Part shown: positions 25,643 to 33,750 of the stretch, piece by piece
How positions within the stretch are numbered: position 1 is the first letter of the stretch
Layout: every line of letters starts with the position of its first letter
DNA from: Bacillota bacterium
Lineage (GTDB): Bacteria > Bacillota > Clostridia > Lachnospirales > Lachnospiraceae
DNA: 64,000 bases
Assembly: GCA_023421075.1 (NCBI GenBank)
Contig: JAEZUM010000011.1
Coordinates: forward strand, 1 to 64,000
Direction of reading: 5' to 3'
The notes under the pieces: model-generated
What the model saw: the letters and a program-made list of their open reading frames with translations, nothing else
Databases searched by the model: none
Told to the model about the DNA's origin: nothing
Translations under genes and position numbers: made by a program

Positions 25643-28366
25643 ATGACTATATTAGAAGCCAAGGTGGGGATTCGTGTTTCGATCCTTACAGGAGAGCTCG
25701 AAGCGGGCTATTCTGACCATATGACGACAGAGCATTTATATAAAGCCGGTAAGGGGAGTGTGCTACAGCTTAAAAACAAGGATTACAAATATGCTGTCGC
25801 AACTTATTCTCTTGATAGAGATATGAAATACATCTTTACCTATGATTATCAGAAGGAAGAGAACTGGACAACCTATAATCAGGACTTAACCTTTGATTCC
25901 TACCGGCAGGATGATCTCATATTCCATGATGAGGTATATTTTCGAGTGCTTCTGAAAAGAGTGGATGGTACGAATATTGAAGAGGAAGAAGCAAAGAGGA
26001 TTAGCGAATTGCTTTACTTTTCTCCGTTGTCAGAGGAGTCTACAGATAAATCACACTTTGCAGATGAGATCAAGGCAACTACTCATACCATTCAAAACAA
26101 GAGATCACAGAATTCAATCGTATTCGCGCTGCTTACTGATAGCCATTATACTGTGAATGGAACCTGGGAGGATACCGCACAGAGTATTCATTCGGTACAT
26201 CAGGAAATTGCCTTTGACGGCATCATCCATCTCGGAGACTTTACCGATGGAATGATTAGTTCGAAGGTAATGAAGGATTATGTGAAGAGACAAATTGAAG
26301 GCTTACAGCGCTGCGATGTCCCTCTTTACTTTGTACTTGGTAATCATGATTCGAATTATTTTCAAAACAACCCGGAATTATTGACAAAAAAGGAACAACG
26401 GGATTTTTATTTTCAATATATTGATCAGGATATAAATCGGGAGCCGAATCGTTCCTGCTATTACGTGGATTATCAGAGCGTTAGGCTAAGAGGTATCTTT
26501 CTGGATTCTTATGATTCTTCAGAAAAGGAGCGTTATGGTTTTGATGAGAAAGACCTTGATTGGTTGGAGAGCACACTTGCAGCTGCTCCTTTGGGATATT
26601 CGGTGATTCTTTTTAGTCATGTCCCGCCTATAGCTAGACTGCACTTTTGGACAAAAACCATCCGCAACAGTGACCGCTTGATGGATATTTTAGAGCGGTA
26701 CCATAGGCAAGAGGGAAGACATATTATGGCTTTTATCCATGGCCATAATCACGCTGACCAGATCTATTCGGAATTTTCATTCCCTATTATATCAGTAGGT
26801 TGTGCAAAATGTGAATATTTTACGGATAAGAAACCGGAGGGTTCCCATACGTACCCAAGATCCTTGGATACGGTGACTCAGGAGTTGTGGGATACTCTGA
26901 TCATAACACCGTCTGAACAAAGGCTGGAATTCGTACGATTTGGTGCAGGCGAAGATAGAACAATCATGTCTGTTTCGAAAGGGCAGGAAAGAGGGAAGGA
27001 TTTGAGGAAGGTTATTACATATGGTTCATTTGATCTGTTTCATGAAGGGCATTATCAGTTATTACAGCGAGCAAAGGCTCTCGGCGATTATCTGATTGTC
27101 GGTGTTACCACAGAACAGTACGATGAATCCCGCGGTAAATTAAATATAGTAGATTCCTTAGGTGAGCGTATTGAGAATGTACGTAAGAGTGGCTTTGCCG
27201 ATGAGATTATCGTAGAGGATCATGTGGGTCAGAAGGTGGAAGATGTTCAGAAGTATGGAATAGACATCTTTGCAATCGGGTCGGACTGGACAGGCTTTTT
27301 TGATTATCTTAAGGACTTTTGTGAAGTGGTCTATCTGGAACGTACGAAGAATATTTCCTCCACTATCATCCGTGAACGCAAGCATCCCATCATCCGGATC
27401 GGTATCATAGGGACCGGACGTATCGCTGAGCGTTTCGTACCGGAAGCAAAATATGTCAGCGGTATCACAATCCATAGTGCTTATAATCCACATAAGGAGA
27501 GTGCAAAAAGATTCGCCGGTAGATTTAAACTAGATTATTTTAGTGAGAACTTTGAGGAGTTTATTTCGAATGTTGATGCGGTATATATTGCTTCTCCTCA
27601 TGAGACACACTATGACTATACAAAGGCAGCGTTAGATCGTGGAAAGCACGTTCTGTGCGAAAAACCCCTAGCCTTCAGTAAGAAGCAGGCAGAGGAGCTT
27701 TTTGCCTTGGCGAGAGAAAGGGATTGTGTTCTCTTAGAAGCAATTAAGACAGCATATTGTCCTGGCTTCGCACAATTGATCGGTATCGCGAAAAGCGGCG
27801 CAATCGGAAAAATTCGAGATGTAGAAGCTTGCTTTACCAGAATAACACCTACACACCTTAGGGAGTTGACCGATGTTGATTATGGCGGTAGTTTTACGGA
27901 ATTCGGCAGCCATACGTTATTACCTATTTTTAAACTAATGGGTACGAATTACGAGGAAGTACATTTTGAGAGTATTCTTGCTGAAAATGGCGTAGATATC
28001 TATACAAAGGCGCATTTTACCTATAAGAATGGCATGGCTTTATCGAAAAGTGGTGTCGGAGTAAAGTCGGAAGGACAATTAGTTATTGCAGGTACACAGG
28101 GCTACATCCTTGTGGAATCGCCTTGGTGGCTTACTACCTCCTTTGAGGTTCGGTATGAGGATCCGACGAAGATTGATAAATATTATACCAAGTTCCTTGG
28201 GGAAGGGCTTCGTTATGAAATCAGTAACTTTGCATTTATGATAAACGGACATGATCGAAAATCCTTTAAGTTTACCGACGAGGAATCAATTGCAATGGCA
28301 GGGGTTATGGAGAAGTTCATGGAGAAGAGAAGAAAGGAACAAGACGTAAATAGATTGAACCATTAG
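25643..28366 (+). CDS. Three-domain fusion: metallophosphoesterase, cytidylyltransferase, Gfo/Idh/MocA oxidoreductase
   Basis: A 907-residue protein with three recognisable enzymes in a row. Residues 1-150 are beta-rich and unassigned. Residues 155-435 are a calcineurin-like phosphoesterase with D166-x-H168, GD199, GNHD (233-236), H326 and GHNH (367-370). Residues 455-580 are a TagD-like cytidylyltransferase with GSFDLFHEGH (461-470) and ISST (571-574). Residues 585-895 are a Gfo/Idh/MocA NAD(P) oxidoreductase with IGIIGTGRIAERF and EKP (673-675, Lys674). All key residues are present. The mix suggests making or tailoring a CDP-alditol: reduction of a sugar phosphate, CTP activation, and phosphate removal. 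The oxidoreductase part is a close paralogue of the one at 29922. The substrate is unknown. Confidence 0.85.
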   Translation: MTILEAKVGIRVSILTGELEAGYSDHMTTEHLYKAGKGSVLQLKNKDYKYAVATYSLDRDMKYIFTYDYQKEENWTTYNQDLTFDSYRQDDLIFHDEVYFRVLLKRVDGTNIEEEEAKRISELLYFSPLSEESTDKSHFADEIKATTHTIQNKRSQNSIVFALLTDSHYTVNGTWEDTAQSIHSVHQEIAFDGIIHLGDFTDGMISSKVMKDYVKRQIEGLQRCDVPLYFVLGNHDSNYFQNNPELLTKKEQRDFYFQYIDQDINREPNRSCYYVDYQSVRLRGIFLDSYDSSEKERYGFDEKDLDWLESTLAAAPLGYSVILFSHVPPIARLHFWTKTIRNSDRLMDILERYHRQEGRHIMAFIHGHNHADQIYSEFSFPIISVGCAKCEYFTDKKPEGSHTYPRSLDTVTQELWDTLIITPSEQRLEFVRFGAGEDRTIMSVSKGQERGKDLRKVITYGSFDLFHEGHYQLLQRAKALGDYLIVGVTTEQYDESRGKLNIVDSLGERIENVRKSGFADEIIVEDHVGQKVEDVQKYGIDIFAIGSDWTGFFDYLKDFCEVVYLERTKNISSTIIRERKHPIIRIGIIGTGRIAERFVPEAKYVSGITIHSAYNPHKESAKRFAGRFKLDYFSENFEEFISNVDAVYIASPHETHYDYTKAALDRGKHVLCEKPLAFSKKQAEELFALARERDCVLLEAIKTAYCPGFAQLIGIAKSGAIGKIRDVEACFTRITPTHLRELTDVDYGGSFTEFGSHTLLPIFKLMGTNYEEVHFESILAENGVDIYTKAHFTYKNGMALSKSGVGVKSEGQLVIAGTQGYILVESPWWLTTSFEVRYEDPTKIDKYYTKFLGEGLRYEISNFAFMINGHDRKSFKFTDEESIAMAGVMEKFMEKRRKEQDVNRLNH

Positions 28367-28437
28367 TATAAGATGAAGGAGAATGCTGTTTGAATTCAGG
28401 CGGGTATAACCCTAACAATTAAAGAGGAGGTTGTACC

Positions 28438-28467
28438 TTGTCGGGACGAATGGATGGCAGCATATGA
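28438..28467 (+). CDS. Possible 9-codon leader ORF before licD
   Basis: A strong ribosome site GAGGAGG (28424-28430) stands seven bases before TTG 28438. That frame gives nine codons and a TGA at 28465-28467, three bases before the licD ATG. licD itself has no ribosome site of its own. Translation of licD may depend on termination and re-initiation from this short frame. Confidence 0.35.
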   Translation: MSGRMDGSI

Positions 28468-28470
28468 TGA

Positions 28471-29328
28471 ATGATGATACAGCTCGATGATAAGATGTTA
28501 AGACAGCTTCAGCTGGTTGAACTGGAAATGATTATTGAGGTCGACCGCATCTGTAAGAAATGTGGGATAAAGTATAATATTATTGCAGGTACTCTTCTAG
28601 GTGCCGTACGACACGGTGGATTTATTCCTTGGGATGATGATGCAGATATCGCAATGCTGCGGCCGGAATATGAGAAATTCAGAACGGCCTGTGAGACGGA
28701 GCTTGACACCTCCAGGTTCTATTTCCAGGATCATAGGAATACGAAGGGTTATCGATGGGGTTACGGCAAGTTACGTCGAAAGGATACCTTATTCTTACGA
28801 GAGTATCAGGAGCACATGCCTTATGAGCAAGGAGTATTCATTGATATATTTCCTATGGATGCTATTCCGGATAATAAGCTCCTGCGCAGCCTGAAAAACT
28901 TTGAGTGCTTCTGTGTAAGGAAGGTACTTTGGTCGAAGGTTGGAAAGATTGCAGATAAGAAGGCGTGGAAAAGAAAATGGTTTGCCTTATTGGATAAGAT
29001 ACCGGAAGATGCTGTCTATCGATATTATAATTGGTTGGTAGAGAGAAGCAAGAAGCTGGACACAAAGTGGGTTCGTAAGCTTACCTTCCCGACACCGAAC
29101 AACGAATATGGATATCTTCGCAAATGGTATGCAAATAGTGAGGATATCGAATTTGAGAAGCTTACCTTTAAGGGGATACGTGATTTTGAGGAATATCTGA
29201 CCTTTAAATATGTCGATTATAGGAGTCTGCCACCGGAAAATAAGAGAAAGGTTCATCCGGTGTCTGATATAAAGTTGCTAGACCTGGACTTTGATAGGTT
29301 GTGCGAGCTCAGGAATAAAACGGACTAG
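28471..29328 (+). CDS. licD: LicD-family phosphotransferase
   Basis: A 285-residue enzyme of the LicD/fukutin nucleotidyltransferase-fold family. These move phosphocholine or a phospho-alditol from a CDP-linked donor onto a sugar. The signature is intact: IIAGTLLGAVRHGGFIP (37-53) and WDDDADIAM (54-62), whose aspartates bind metal, followed by GVFIDIFPMD. It lies between two genes with cytidylyltransferase domains, the expected source of its donor. ATG 28471 is the first possible start because an in-frame TGA precedes it. The strong upstream ribosome site belongs to a 9-codon frame. Confidence 0.9.
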   Translation: MMIQLDDKMLRQLQLVELEMIIEVDRICKKCGIKYNIIAGTLLGAVRHGGFIPWDDDADIAMLRPEYEKFRTACETELDTSRFYFQDHRNTKGYRWGYGKLRRKDTLFLREYQEHMPYEQGVFIDIFPMDAIPDNKLLRSLKNFECFCVRKVLWSKVGKIADKKAWKRKWFALLDKIPEDAVYRYYNWLVERSKKLDTKWVRKLTFPTPNNEYGYLRKWYANSEDIEFEKLTFKGIRDFEEYLTFKYVDYRSLPPENKRKVHPVSDIKLLDLDFDRLCELRNKTD

Positions 29329-29343
29329 GGAAAGGTAGAGATT

Positions 29344-29832
29344 ATGGAGCAAACAGGAAGTCATATCGGACAGAATTCAATGAGCTTATCGGATTCAGTT
29401 CTTCAACCCAAAGCATATAATATCGGCTATGTTCCCGGAGTATTCGATTTGTTTCATATGGGGCATCTGAATCTGCTGCGGAATTCAAAGGAACGATGTA
29501 ATTATCTGATTGCCGGTGTTTTAACGGATGAACTTGTTGTGTATTTTAAGAAGAAGCTACCGGTTATACCTTTCGAAGAAAGAATGGCTATTGTAGAAGC
29601 GATAAAGTATGTTGATCGAGTCGTCCCGGTTAATTTTGAGAATACCTTCAAAATGGATGCATGGAAATTATATCATTATGATTGCCATTTTAGTGGAAAT
29701 GATCATGGAGCAGATTGGGCGACCGAATTAAAGCAGCTCCGCGAAGTAGGATCAAACATGGAATTTTTCCAATATACACAGGGTATAAGCTCAACACAGA
29801 TCAAGAAGCAGATCGAAGAGAAGTCGGTTTAA
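29344..29832 (+). CDS. Glycerol-3-phosphate/ethanolamine-phosphate type cytidylyltransferase
   Basis: A 162-residue CTP transferase of the TagD/Pect class. The nucleotide-binding motif is GVFDLFHMGH (32-41) with the HxGH signature. The second motif, QGISSTQIKK (146-155), matches the RTxxISST region. A 25-residue polar N-terminal extension precedes the fold. It would make a CDP-linked polar group (glycerol, ethanolamine or similar) from the phospho form. It is directly downstream of licD and 90 bases before a Gfo/GDPD fusion, so it probably loads the LicD donor. The exact substrate cannot be read. Confidence 0.87.
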   Translation: MEQTGSHIGQNSMSLSDSVLQPKAYNIGYVPGVFDLFHMGHLNLLRNSKERCNYLIAGVLTDELVVYFKKKLPVIPFEERMAIVEAIKYVDRVVPVNFENTFKMDAWKLYHYDCHFSGNDHGADWATELKQLREVGSNMEFFQYTQGISSTQIKKQIEEKSV

Positions 29833-29921
29833 AAAGAGATCGTAAGTTGGTTTACATCTTAGTTTGATTAATTAAAGGAAGTGCAATATCGAAGTAGTAA
29901 TAATTGGAGCGTAGGGTATAT

Positions 29922-31718
29922 ATGGATGATAAAAATGTAAGCAATATAATACAGCAGATAGATTCATCCGATCAACGGAAGGCTGAAGCACTGAGGGTTC
30001 ATATTGGGATCATTGGAACAGGTAGAATTGCTCCGAGATTCCTGGAAGAGGCAAAGCAGGTCAGTGGAGTTGCTGTTACCAGTGCCTATAATCCTCAGAG
30101 AGAGCAAGCTGAGACTTTCGAAGCCAAGTATGGAATTCGTTGTTATTATAACGATTTGGAGGATTTTCTTGCGATGGTGGATGCGGTATATATTGCTTCC
30201 CCGCATGAGACTCATTATAAATATGCAAGAGCCGCACTTAAGTGCAGTAAGCATGTCCTTTGTGAGAAACCGTTAGCATTTACCGCTACTGAGGCGAGAG
30301 ATTTATTTAAGTTAGCGAAGCAGCAGGATCTGGTATTGATGGAGGGAATAAAGACTGCGTATGGACCGGGTTTTGCAAAGCTGATGGAGGTTGTGAAAAG
30401 TGGTATTATTGGCGAGATCGGTGACGTTGAAGCATGCTTTTCAAGATTAACGGATCCGAGCCTAAGAGAGATGACAGATGTGGAATATGGGGGAGCTTAT
30501 CTTGAATTTGGAAGCTATACCTTACTACCGATCTTTCGTTTGTTAGGAATTGATTATGAACAAATCAATATCGCTAGTATCATTGCTGATCATCAGATTG
30601 ATCTTTATACTAAGATTCATTTTAAATATAAAAATGGTATGGCAAGTTCCAAAACCGGAATAGGGGTCAAATCAGAGGGTCAGCTGATGATTGCAGGGAC
30701 CAAAGGATATATTCTGGTAGACGCGCCCTGGTGGTTGACAAAGGCCTTCGAGGTGCGATACGAAGATCCAAGAAAAATTGACCGATACGAGATTGATTTC
30801 GTAGGAGATGGACTTCGATATGAAATCAATGAATATAGAGACCGTATTCTTGGCAAGGAGCCTTGTACCCATGGGCTCACCACAGAAGAAACAATCGCCA
30901 TGGCAGCAGTCGTTCAGTCATTTATGGAGAAACGAAAGGCGGACAGGGAAGATCTTCAAAGGAGAAATATACAAGCTGGAATGAAGGTATGGGCACATCG
31001 CGGTTGCAGTTACAGGTTCCCGGAGAACACACTGCCTGCGTTTCAGGCGGCCTGTGAACTCGATGGTATCACAGGTGTTGAGCTGGACATTCAACTAACA
31101 AGGGATGGAGAACTGGTAGTATTTCATGATGAGGCTGTGGATCGACTTATGGATGGTGCAGGGCATCTTAAAGATTATAGCTTAAGTGAAATAAGAAAAC
31201 TAAGATTTAAGGGAGTAGAAGATTCATTGTCTGAGGTGAGTATCCCGACGATGGAGGAGGTACTCCGGTTAATTAAGCCTTATTGTGTAAGTAAGGGTTT
31301 ACTCATTAATATAGAGTTAAAGAATAATAAAGCCAGATATGACGGGATGGAAGAGAAGATATTAGAGCTGATCTCAGATAACGACATGGGACAGTACGTG
31401 CTGTATTCTTCCTTTAACGGAGATTCTCTTGTAAGATTGAAGGAATTGGATGAACAGATTAAGGCAGGAATCTTAAAAAGAAAACTGGATGACTGCATTA
31501 GCTTTGGTATGCAACACTCCATTGATGCATACCATCCCTGTATCGACTATCTGGAGGGAAATTTAACATTATCGGAAAATGCCGTTGTCAGAGGATGGAA
31601 TGAGCGGGAGCCATTCTATGGACAGGAAATGATTTTACCGATCTTTGATCTGGTTGCATTAAGGAAAAAGGGTGTTACCGATCTGATTACGAATGTACCG
31701 GAGCGGTATCTGGAATAG
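29922..31718 (+). CDS. Fusion of Gfo/Idh/MocA oxidoreductase and glycerophosphodiester phosphodiesterase
   Basis: A 598-residue two-domain protein. Residues about 26-345 are an NAD(P) oxidoreductase with IGIIGTGRIAPRF and EKP (Lys116). It is clearly paralogous to the last domain of the protein at 25643; for example both have VDAVYIASPHETHY. Residues about 353-598 are a GDPD TIM-barrel with WAHRGCSYRFPENT (His359, Arg360), GVELDIQLT (Glu387, Asp389) and VVFHDEAVDRL (His402), so the diesterase site is complete. GDPD releases glycerol-3-phosphate from glycerophosphodiesters, possibly feeding the cytidylyltransferase. I chose ATG 29922; the TTG at 29904 falls inside the likely ribosome site. Confidence 0.87.
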   Translation: MDDKNVSNIIQQIDSSDQRKAEALRVHIGIIGTGRIAPRFLEEAKQVSGVAVTSAYNPQREQAETFEAKYGIRCYYNDLEDFLAMVDAVYIASPHETHYKYARAALKCSKHVLCEKPLAFTATEARDLFKLAKQQDLVLMEGIKTAYGPGFAKLMEVVKSGIIGEIGDVEACFSRLTDPSLREMTDVEYGGAYLEFGSYTLLPIFRLLGIDYEQINIASIIADHQIDLYTKIHFKYKNGMASSKTGIGVKSEGQLMIAGTKGYILVDAPWWLTKAFEVRYEDPRKIDRYEIDFVGDGLRYEINEYRDRILGKEPCTHGLTTEETIAMAAVVQSFMEKRKADREDLQRRNIQAGMKVWAHRGCSYRFPENTLPAFQAACELDGITGVELDIQLTRDGELVVFHDEAVDRLMDGAGHLKDYSLSEIRKLRFKGVEDSLSEVSIPTMEEVLRLIKPYCVSKGLLINIELKNNKARYDGMEEKILELISDNDMGQYVLYSSFNGDSLVRLKELDEQIKAGILKRKLDDCISFGMQHSIDAYHPCIDYLEGNLTLSENAVVRGWNEREPFYGQEMILPIFDLVALRKKGVTDLITNVPERYLE

Positions 31719-31729
31719 AGGAGACCAAT

Positions 31730-33724
31730 ATGCTGAAACATCAGAGAAAAATGATTGATGAGTTATGCGAGCTTCTGGGACAAGCTCATATAGAAATCGT
31801 TAATCAGATCAGAACAGGAATAACCCATGAGACTCCTGAAATTCTTACGTTATGTCAAGAATTCATGATTCGAATCGGTGAGGCAGTGGAACTGAGCATG
31901 GGGGCTGATTATTCCGGTATTCATGCTATGGAGCAATATTGTGAAATGGTCTATCTTCTAAGTCAAAGCTTAGAGGATCAGGAGCAAAGCTTATCCTACT
32001 TGGAAAGCCTGTCAGAGCTCTTTCACAGCATAAAATCCAATGTTTCCAGTATACCAATCAAAAAGGAGATTGTATTTCTTCCCTATAATGCGGCAATGTG
32101 GGATTGTCTGGAGAGTATCTGGATTGCAGCAAGTAGGGATCCGGAATTTGTTGTTTCGGTCATACCGATTCCGTATTACGAGAAGAACAATCAGGGCCAG
32201 GTAATTGCGGAAAAATATGACGGTGAAAAATTCCCTCCGTATGTACCGATTGTTGATTATCATTCCTACTCTCTTGAGGAGCATCAGCCGGAGATTGCTT
32301 ATATCCATAATCCTTTTGACCGTTTTAACAATGTTACTACAGTACATCCGGATTACTATTCCAATGAACTGAAGAAGCATATCCAGAAGCTTGTCTATGT
32401 ACCATATTTTGTGACAGAGGACGCGGTATTCGTTACTCATCGTGAGCTTCCGTCCTATTATTATGTAGATCATATTGTGGTTCAGTGTGAGACAATGATC
32501 GATTCCTTTGCACCGACCATTAAAAGAGACATATTCATTCCGGTTGGCAGTCCTATCGCAGACCGAATTATTAACCTTGATCTTAATAAACCGGAGATAC
32601 CGGACAGTTGGAAGACGATGCTACCGAATGGTACCGATTTTGGCGGGAAGAAGGTAGTTATGTTTAACACAAGTCTTTCCATGTTAATGAGAGAACGAGA
32701 GAAATTCCTGGATAAAATCGAATACGTCATTCAGATGTTTCGAAAAATAGAAGATTTGTTCATGGTTTGGAGACCGCATCCGCTGATCTATTCTACCCTG
32801 CAGAATATGGGTTCCGAAATTCGTAATCGATATATTTCGATTGAGAACCAATTTCTTGAGGATCGAATCGGTATTCTGGATAAAACACCCGATGTTGGAA
32901 TTGCTGTTGCTCTCTGCGACGCTTATATCGGTGAAAATTCTTCCTCTCTAATCAATATGTTTGGCATAGCGGGGAAACCGAGATTCTATATTAACATGCA
33001 GCTTCAGGATGAAGATGAGCTAGAAGAAGCAAAGGTGACTACCTATGGTTCCTATGTAGAAGGAGAAATGGAATACTTTGTCGGAGATGAGTATCGGTAT
33101 ATCTTCCGTAGAGCTCTGACCTCCGGTGAGATTGAACTTTTGGCTGAGATACCGGGAACAAAGTGGTACCCGGAGATTGCATACCGTGATATATATAAAA
33201 AAGGGGATTGCCTTTACCTACAACCCTATAGCGGACAGGGCCTATGTATTTATCACTTGAAGGATGGATGCTTTCGAAAGTTATATCCACGCGATAGTGT
33301 TAATTATAGCTTCAAAGGTATGTTGGCTTGGGAAAACTTTCTCTATCTAATACCGAATCGATATCCCGAGATAGTTCGGTATGATATGGTTTCGGAGGCG
33401 TTTGAATACCTTGATCCGAATGATAATAGGTTACCAGAAGTTATTACAAGGAACAATATCAGTGATCAACCGCAGGGTATATATTATCAGCTTCCGTATA
33501 CAGTGTTACGAAGAATAAAGGTTAAGCAATTCCAACAAAGAAGTATCGTTGGTACTGTATGGGAGGGCGAGACGAACAGACTGAGTGATTTCTTGTATTA
33601 TCTGACCGAGGATAATGCCTACGACAAGAGAATGCTGCAGTTAAGCTATACGACGAGAATTGCGTCGATGGATGGAACCTGTGGGATAAAGGTCCATGAA
33701 TTTATGAAGAATCGTCTTGAATAA
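31730..33724 (+). CDS. TagF-like (CDP-glycerol transferase superfamily) GT-B protein with short propeller tail
   Basis: A 664-residue protein. Residues 1-115 are helical. Residues about 120-450 are a GT-B pair with FLPYNAAMWDCLESIW, AYIHNPFD, WRPHP (347-351) and GENSSSLINMFG (401-412). The last two resemble the His and Ser-Ser motifs of CDP-glycerol glycerophosphotransferases. From about 455 there are two or three beta-propeller-like repeats, such as DCLYLQPYSGQGLCIY and FLYLIPNRYPEIVRYD, then a non-repeat tail. The neighbours make CDP-linked groups, so transfer of a phospho-alditol is plausible. Proteins like this are, from memory, common in Lachnospiraceae but poorly studied. Confidence 0.68.
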   Translation: MLKHQRKMIDELCELLGQAHIEIVNQIRTGITHETPEILTLCQEFMIRIGEAVELSMGADYSGIHAMEQYCEMVYLLSQSLEDQEQSLSYLESLSELFHSIKSNVSSIPIKKEIVFLPYNAAMWDCLESIWIAASRDPEFVVSVIPIPYYEKNNQGQVIAEKYDGEKFPPYVPIVDYHSYSLEEHQPEIAYIHNPFDRFNNVTTVHPDYYSNELKKHIQKLVYVPYFVTEDAVFVTHRELPSYYYVDHIVVQCETMIDSFAPTIKRDIFIPVGSPIADRIINLDLNKPEIPDSWKTMLPNGTDFGGKKVVMFNTSLSMLMREREKFLDKIEYVIQMFRKIEDLFMVWRPHPLIYSTLQNMGSEIRNRYISIENQFLEDRIGILDKTPDVGIAVALCDAYIGENSSSLINMFGIAGKPRFYINMQLQDEDELEEAKVTTYGSYVEGEMEYFVGDEYRYIFRRALTSGEIELLAEIPGTKWYPEIAYRDIYKKGDCLYLQPYSGQGLCIYHLKDGCFRKLYPRDSVNYSFKGMLAWENFLYLIPNRYPEIVRYDMVSEAFEYLDPNDNRLPEVITRNNISDQPQGIYYQLPYTVLRRIKVKQFQQRSIVGTVWEGETNRLSDFLYYLTEDNAYDKRMLQLSYTTRIASMDGTCGIKVHEFMKNRLE

Positions 33725-33750
33725 AGAGTTTTACTTGATTGGAGATTGCT

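Noticed and set aside
32012..32473. 153-residue minus-strand frame
   Set aside because: Antisense inside the TagF-like gene, no start signal or family resemblance.
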